Shown: one piece after another, positions 32,062 through 35,694 of the stretch
Position numbering within the stretch: position 1 is the stretch's first letter
Layout of the letters: each line of letters begins with the position of its first letter
Source: Planctomycetota bacterium
GTDB lineage: Bacteria > Planctomycetota > PLA2 > JAEUHO01
Reading direction: 5' to 3'
Length of the DNA: 35,694 bases
Assembly: GCA_028281445.1 (NCBI GenBank)
Contig: JANQJW010000095.1
Coordinates: forward strand, 1-35,694
Made by a program: the position numbers and the translations under genes
Notes under the pieces: model-generated
What the model was told of the DNA's origin: nothing
Databases searched by the model: none
Seen by the model: only the letters and a program-made list of their open reading frames with translations

Positions 32062-32403
32062 ATGCGGAAGCGATGTGCTGCGCTGTTGACTGTCCTGGTC
32101 CTAACCGGCTTCGGAGCGGTCGGCTGAGGCCACAGCCACCCGACGACCGGGGACATTGTCGTCGACAACCGCACCGACCTGACCACGAACGAGGCGCTGC
32201 TGACCTTCTTCATCGCGCCGTTCGGCCAGCCGTTCACGGGCGACCTGCTCGGGGGCGTGCTGCCCGTCCTCTCCTCCCGGTTCATCGGCACCTTCGCGAC
32301 GGACTACTACGACGCGGAGGGCGAGTTGGAGCTCGGCCAGCTGATCGAGTGGTTCGATCTCTTCGTGGGAGACGGCGGAACGACCGTCTACGAGGTCCGC
32401 TAG
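32062..32403 (+). pseudogene. Small lipoprotein with in-frame TGA at the lipobox cysteine
   Basis: GGAGG seven bases before the ATG at 32062 opens a signal peptide of 21 residues (MRKRCAALLTVLVLTGFGAVG). The next codon is TGA (32125-32127). The same frame then stays open for 91 codons to TAG at 32401-32403 and clearly continues the protein: GHSHPTTGDIVVDNRTDLTT, FTGDLLGG and FIGTFATDYYDAEGELELG match the intact paralogue at 33267-33662 (CGHGHGHS, VEVDNQTDLS, FTGNLLPF, FLGSFVTDFYDAEAQLDLG). The TGA falls exactly at the lipidated cysteine of that paralogue. One base change from TGC or TGT is enough. The options are a recent nonsense mutation, a sequencing error, or recoding; see findings. Other genes here use TGA as an ordinary stop, so a changed genetic code is unlikely. 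Confidence 0.8.
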
Positions 32404-32726
32404 CCCGCATGTTGCATGAAGCGCGCGCCGTGATGACTACAAGCGCTTGCCACTCAACACATTGCGGTCGAAAGCACGGTGCTCGCGGGATCGACAGTGT
32501 GTCCTCGCGCCGGATTCGGGGCCGAGGTCGAAGCCGAGGTTCCGAGGCGATGTTACAGAGCATCGCCGAGCGGTTCTCGGCAAGGAGATCGGGCTCGAAG
32601 ACAAGCGAGGACCGCGCGATTTCTACGCCAGTTCATGCAACCTGCGGGCTGGGCGAGATCCGGTATCCTCCGGTACGCTGTTTCCGGGGCCGGCTCGGAG
32701 AACAACGTCGCAGGAGGACCGCCCCT
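32404..32726. other. Gene-free stretch before the second lipoprotein
   Basis: 323 bp without a credible gene, repeat of families R1-R4, or strong hairpin. It contains short direct repeats (GCCGAGGT twice at about 32520-32540; CCGGTA twice at about 32661-32675). AGGAGG at 32712-32717 serves the next gene. A promoter for the following lipoprotein is expected but I could not identify one. Confidence 0.4.
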
Positions 32727-33086
32727 ATGAGGCCCAGGCGCATGACCCTGCTCGGTCTGCTCATCGCCTCGGCCCTGCTGGCCGGCTGCGGGGGCGGCGG
32801 CGGATCCAACGAGCCGTCGCTCGGAACCGTGTTCGTGCGTAACGACAGCAACCAGGGCATGTCGCCGCTCACGGCCACGGCCCTGTTCTTTCGCCCCGAG
32901 GGGAGCATCGACCCCGGGCCGAATCTGCTCGTGCAGGACGTGGCGCCGGGCCAGGTGGTCGCCGTCGGCCTCTTCGAGCCGGGGAAGTACATCGCCCAGC
33001 TGCTCCTCAGCAACGGGGGGAGCATCATCGAAGAGCACGTCGTCGCCGCCGGCGCGCCGACCAACGTGGTGGTTCCCATCCTCTAG
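32727..33086 (+). CDS. Small lipoprotein, related to its two neighbours
   Basis: 119 residues. Signal peptide with lipobox LLAGC (C21) followed by a Gly-rich linker (GGGGGSNEP). The mature part is one small beta-rich domain: GTVFVRNDSNQGMSPLTATALFF, then VAPGQVVAVGLFEPGKYIAQLLL. This follows the pattern of the neighbours (V-N-x-T/S start, aromatic FF strand, PG turn, LG-x-F, then a Y-D/I-A strand), so the three look like tandem paralogues that have diverged. AGGAGG nine bases before the ATG supports the start. It is predicted to sit on the periplasmic face of the inner or outer membrane. No named family recognised. Confidence 0.82.
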   Translation: MRPRRMTLLGLLIASALLAGCGGGGGSNEPSLGTVFVRNDSNQGMSPLTATALFFRPEGSIDPGPNLLVQDVAPGQVVAVGLFEPGKYIAQLLLSNGGSIIEEHVVAAGAPTNVVVPIL

Positions 33087-33090
33087 CCGA

Positions 33091-33145
33091 GGGTGTCCCC
33101 TGTCGGCGCCTCAAGCGGTCCGCGTGGAGGACACCCGGTGCCGAC
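33091..33145 (+). other. Interleaved inverted repeats after the second lipoprotein
   Basis: Four segments in the order A, B, A', B': A GGGTGTCC (33091-33098), B GTCGGCGCC (33102-33110), A' GGACACCC (33129-33136), B' GGTGCCGAC (33137-33145). A pairs perfectly with A', and B pairs with B' through one G-U. A small GCGG-T-CCGC palindrome (33115-33123) lies inside. Because no bases separate A' and B', both helices can hardly form together, so they look mutually exclusive. It starts five bases after the stop codon of the lipoprotein. Confidence 0.45.
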
Positions 33146-33266
33146 GGCTCCCAGCAGCGCCGACGTAACCCCATTCCGCACAAGAGCTTGGCCGAAACGC
33201 GCCGCTTTGGCCCCACCTTTGCGATTCCCCCCGCGTCGTCCGAACCAGCGACTTGGAGCGCTGACC

Positions 33267-33662
33267 ATGAGAACCCCCCGAAATCGTCCAATGCGTCTCG
33301 CCACGGTGCTCGCACTCGCGGTGATCTCCCTCGGCGCCTCGGGCTGCGGCCACGGCCACGGCCACTCCGAGGTGGTGGTCGTCGAACCGGTCGTCGACCC
33401 CCTCGGCGACGTCGAGGTCGACAACCAGACCGACCTAAGCGGGACGTTCGAGAACCTCTTCTTCTTCGAGATGGTGCCCGTCGGGACGGCGCTCTTCACG
33501 GGCAACCTGCTGCCCTTCGACGTGTTCCCGGGCGAGATCGTCTTCCTCGGCTCGTTCGTGACGGACTTCTACGACGCCGAGGCCCAGCTGGACCTCGGGA
33601 TCATCACCTTCTTCGACGTGCTGATCGAGGCGGGCTTCACGACCACCTTCGAAGTGTTCTAG
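33267..33662 (+). CDS. Small lipoprotein with His-rich N-terminus
   Basis: 131 residues. Signal peptide and lipobox ASGC, then a mature N-terminus CGHGHGHSE with three closely spaced histidines right after the lipidated cysteine, which could bind a metal. One beta-rich domain follows (VEVDNQTDLSGTFENLFFFE to FTGNLLPFDVFPGEIVFLGSF to DFYDAEAQLDLG). It is the clear full-length paralogue of the interrupted gene at 32062-32403. GGAG eight bases before the ATG supports this start; a second ATG eight codons in (33291) is possible. No named family recognised. Confidence 0.83.
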   Translation: MRTPRNRPMRLATVLALAVISLGASGCGHGHGHSEVVVVEPVVDPLGDVEVDNQTDLSGTFENLFFFEMVPVGTALFTGNLLPFDVFPGEIVFLGSFVTDFYDAEAQLDLGIITFFDVLIEAGFTTTFEVF

Positions 33663-33801
33663 GAGCAGAGACGGAATAGCGCTGCGGGTGCCGGGGTTGA
33701 CTCGATGTGCCGGACACCATGTCGTGTGACATGGTGACGTCGAGCCCGGCCCCGTGGCGTTTTTCGTTGGGTCTCCGTCCCGCATGAGGGCGCGGCCCGC
33801 C

Positions 33802-33895
33802 GGATGCTCGGCAGCGCTGCGCCGACCGCTTCGCTTTCGTCCTCGCGTGGCTCGGCCACGCGTCGTCCTCATCGGCTTTGCGGTGCCTTCGCCCC
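33802..33895 (-). repeat. R2 dispersed repeat, copy 3 (reversed)
   Basis: 94 bp in the opposite orientation to copies 1 and 2. Read on the minus strand: GGGGCGAAGGCACCGCAAAG ... GACGACGCGTGG-ccgag-CCACGCGAGGACGAA ... CGCTGCCGAGCATCC. More diverged than the other two, but the central GCGTGG/CCACGC stem is kept. It lies between the His-rich lipoprotein and the last gene. Confidence 0.82.
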
Positions 33896-33946
33896 GTCGA
33901 GCCGGTGACGATCGATTGGCCCCCAGTCCAGAATGAGCACGTCGCC

Positions 33947-35694
33947 ATGAAACGCTCGAAGGCCATTTCCGTTCTGCTGCTCGGCGTGGTTGCCGCAGTG
34001 GTGGTGTGGTTCCTGGCGGGTGACCGAGGGCCGGACGAGGTCGATCCGCTGGACGTGTCGCCCGACACCGTCGACGGCGCACCCCGAGACCCCGGGATGC
34101 TCGAGACAGGCGATGACACCGCACCCGATGGCGCACCGCCGGTCGATGCGGGCCCCGACGCCTTCCTGGCGGACGGGCCCGTCCGCTGGACGGGGACCGT
34201 CGTCGACGACCGCGACCGTCCGATCGCTGGTGCGACGGTGCGCAAGCTCGCGGTGGATGCACGCGGCCTGCGCGGCGCCCCGTACCCCGATCGCGACGTC
34301 GAACAGACGACGACGGATCGCGAAGGCCGCTTCGCCTTCGAGTCGCAGTTCGTTGGCGGGTGGGTCCGGCTGGTCGCGTCGGCAGCCGGACGTGCCACCG
34401 TCGGCGTGCTGATCGCCAGCCACGGCACCGATGTCGTGATCCGTCTGCCCGGCGCGGGCAGCCTCGCGGTGGACGTGCTCGACGAGGACGGCAACGGCGT
34501 GAGTGCCGCCACGATCGACGCGTATCAGGGCGACACGCGGCTCGCCGGCTCGAGCAGTGCTGAAGGCAAGGCGTTGCTGGAGGCCGTGCCGCCCGGCGAC
34601 GTGCGCCTGCGCGTTTCGGCGGAAGGCTACGGCACCGTGCGCGCCGGTCCGGTGCGTGTCCGCCAGGGAGCCCCCTCGACGCTTACGGTCGTGCTCACAC
34701 GCGGCGTACGCGTCGCGGGCACGATCCTCGACGACGCGACGGGCAAGCCCCTTGCCGGTGCGCAGGTGCATGTCGCGCATCCCGGCCGTTCCGACGCGGC
34801 CGACCCGACGGGCCCCGACGGACGCTTCGGTCCCCTGCCCGGCGGCGGCTTGGGCGAGCGCGTCTTCCTCGCCGTGAGTGCCGACGGCTACACGCCCGCG
34901 CTCGAGCCCGTCGTGCTGCACGCCAAGGACGTGCAGTCGGTCGTCGTGCGGCTCGAGGTCGGCGATGCCTGGACGGGTCGCGTCGAGCCGCCCACGGCGG
35001 GCAACTACCTCCGCAATCGCGTGCTCGTCGGCTACACGAGCGACGGAACCGCGGGACGCGCCCCGATCGCGACGCAAGCCGACGGCGAGGGGCGCTTCAC
35101 GTTGCCGCCGCCACCGGATCCACTCCCGGGCCGCCGCGTCGTGCTCTACGCGCGCGGCCCCGACGGCAGCAGCGCCGCGCTCGCCTTGCGTCCCGGCATG
35201 GTGCGACCGGACCCGCTCGTCCTGCGGCTGCGAGGCGGAACCGCGGTGACGGGCAGCGTCCGTGACACGGCCGGCAAGGCGCTCGCCGGCGTGCAGGTCC
35301 GCCTGACGCCCGTCTGGGACCGGGCCGGATCGCGCAACACGCCGGACCCGGAGACATCGCTCCTGTTGCTTGCGAACGAAGATGGCTTCACCGAACTCTC
35401 GGGCGCGAGCCGCGCGGACGGCGCATGGATGATCCGCAACGTCGCCGCCGGCTCGTACGAGGTGCGCTACCGCTGGCAGGGCGGGCAGCACTGGCGGACC
35501 GAACCGCTCCAGGTCGAAGGGGCGTCGGTCTCTGCCGGGACCGAGACGCTCGGCGCGGGCCTGCGTATCGCCGGCCGCGTACGAGACGGTCGCGGCGCAC
35601 CCGCGAGCGGCGCTACGATTCGTATTGCAGCGCGCGACACCCCTCGCCATGTCCACCGCGCCACGGCCGACGCGGACGGCTACTACGCTGTCTC
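33947..35694 (+). CDS. Membrane-anchored protein with repeated carboxypeptidase-regulatory-like domains, 3' end off window
   Basis: 582 codons are visible and still open at the right edge. A short basic start (MKRSKA) and one hydrophobic helix at about 7-24 act as signal anchor. An Asp/Pro-rich linker (25-78) follows. Then come at least four copies of the CarboxypepD_reg/transthyretin-like beta-sandwich, recognised by G-x-V-x-D-x-x-x-x-P-x-x-G-A-x-V and a later DG-x-F turn: about 81-133 (WTGTVVDDRDRPIAGATV, DREGRFAF), 255-300 (VAGTILDDATGKPLAGAQV, DGRFGPL), 434-510 (VTGSVRDTAGKALAGVQV, DGAWMI) and from 541 (IAGRVRDGRGAPASGATI, DGYYAV). Such repeats build extended envelope or surface proteins; no enzyme domain is seen in the visible part. 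No strong Shine-Dalgarno. Confidence 0.85.
   Translation, partial: MKRSKAISVLLLGVVAAVVVWFLAGDRGPDEVDPLDVSPDTVDGAPRDPGMLETGDDTAPDGAPPVDAGPDAFLADGPVRWTGTVVDDRDRPIAGATVRKLAVDARGLRGAPYPDRDVEQTTTDREGRFAFESQFVGGWVRLVASAAGRATVGVLIASHGTDVVIRLPGAGSLAVDVLDEDGNGVSAATIDAYQGDTRLAGSSSAEGKALLEAVPPGDVRLRVSAEGYGTVRAGPVRVRQGAPSTLTVVLTRGVRVAGTILDDATGKPLAGAQVHVAHPGRSDAADPTGPDGRFGPLPGGGLGERVFLAVSADGYTPALEPVVLHAKDVQSVVVRLEVGDAWTGRVEPPTAGNYLRNRVLVGYTSDGTAGRAPIATQADGEGRFTLPPPPDPLPGRRVVLYARGPDGSSAALALRPGMVRPDPLVLRLRGGTAVTGSVRDTAGKALAGVQVRLTPVWDRAGSRNTPDPETSLLLLANEDGFTELSGASRADGAWMIRNVAAGSYEVRYRWQGGQHWRTEPLQVEGASVSAGTETLGAGLRIAGRVRDGRGAPASGATIRIAARDTPRHVHRATADADGYYAV

Noticed and set aside
32125..32127. Reassignment of TGA to a sense codon in this organism
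   Set aside because: truA, hpf, ptsN, dnaX and dnaE all end with TGA at the expected family ends.
32001..33086. A 361-codon plus-strand frame joining the first lipoprotein region to the second lipoprotein
   Set aside because: It reads the first lipoprotein out of frame and is a chance opening in high-GC DNA. The real second gene starts at 32727 with AGGAGG in front.
33091..33145. A classical H-type pseudoknot
   Set aside because: The loop that would have to cross the first helix has zero bases, so both stems can hardly exist together. Kept only as alternative pairings.

Overview
This is a GC-rich bacterial chromosome segment, dense with core genes and read in almost one direction: every gene from position 1 to about 25,035 lies on the minus strand. 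No rRNA, tRNA, CRISPR array, transposase or phage gene is visible. The gene set and style fit a Planctomycetota-like, non-model Gram-negative lineage: PilMN(OP)Q with GspC-like PDZ proteins, many exported or lipid-anchored unknowns, several genes without a clear Shine-Dalgarno, and intergenic spaces full of hairpin repeats. That placement is inferred from gene content and style and is not proven.

Layout. 1-704 is the 5' part of coaX, running off the left edge. 922-4737 holds two tandem, paralogous inner-membrane PDZ (GspC-like) proteins and the PilT ATPase. 4775-9183 is the ribosome/RNA block obg, rpmA, rplU and an RNase E/G with a very large basic N-terminal extension. 9321-14927 is the pilus/secretion assembly cluster pilM, pilN, a fused pilO-pilP and a PilQ/GspD secretin. 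15285-20756 is a probable operon, rpoN-truA-hpf-ptsN-ptsH-ptsI, giving a complete soluble PTS phosphorelay (EI, HPr, EIIA) beside sigma-54 with no sugar permease in sight. 20975-23285 is dnaX-recR. 23395-25035 has a hypothetical protein and a HEAT-repeat lipoprotein, then dnaE on the plus strand (25258-28695). 28836-31928 (minus) has an exported unknown, a pseudopilin and metK. 32062-33662 (plus) is a tandem set of three small related lipoproteins, and a membrane-anchored protein with repeated carboxypeptidase-regulatory-like domains runs off the right edge.

How they work together. PilM/N/OP/Q, PilT, the two GspC-like proteins and the pseudopilin look like parts of one envelope-spanning type IV pilus/type II secretion-type machine, although the extension ATPase (PilB/GspE) and PilC/GspF are outside the window. 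The rpoN-hpf-pts block looks like a regulatory phosphorelay.

Most unusual points. (1) The first of the three small lipoproteins has an in-frame TGA exactly where its paralogue has the lipobox cysteine, the frame stays open for 91 more codons, and a 7-bp hairpin follows 13 nt later. (2) Four families of intergenic hairpin repeats occur. Family R1 carries mini-hairpins whose two halves change together. (3) PilO and PilP appear fused. (4) Two operon junctions use a TTGA stop/start overlap with TTG starts.
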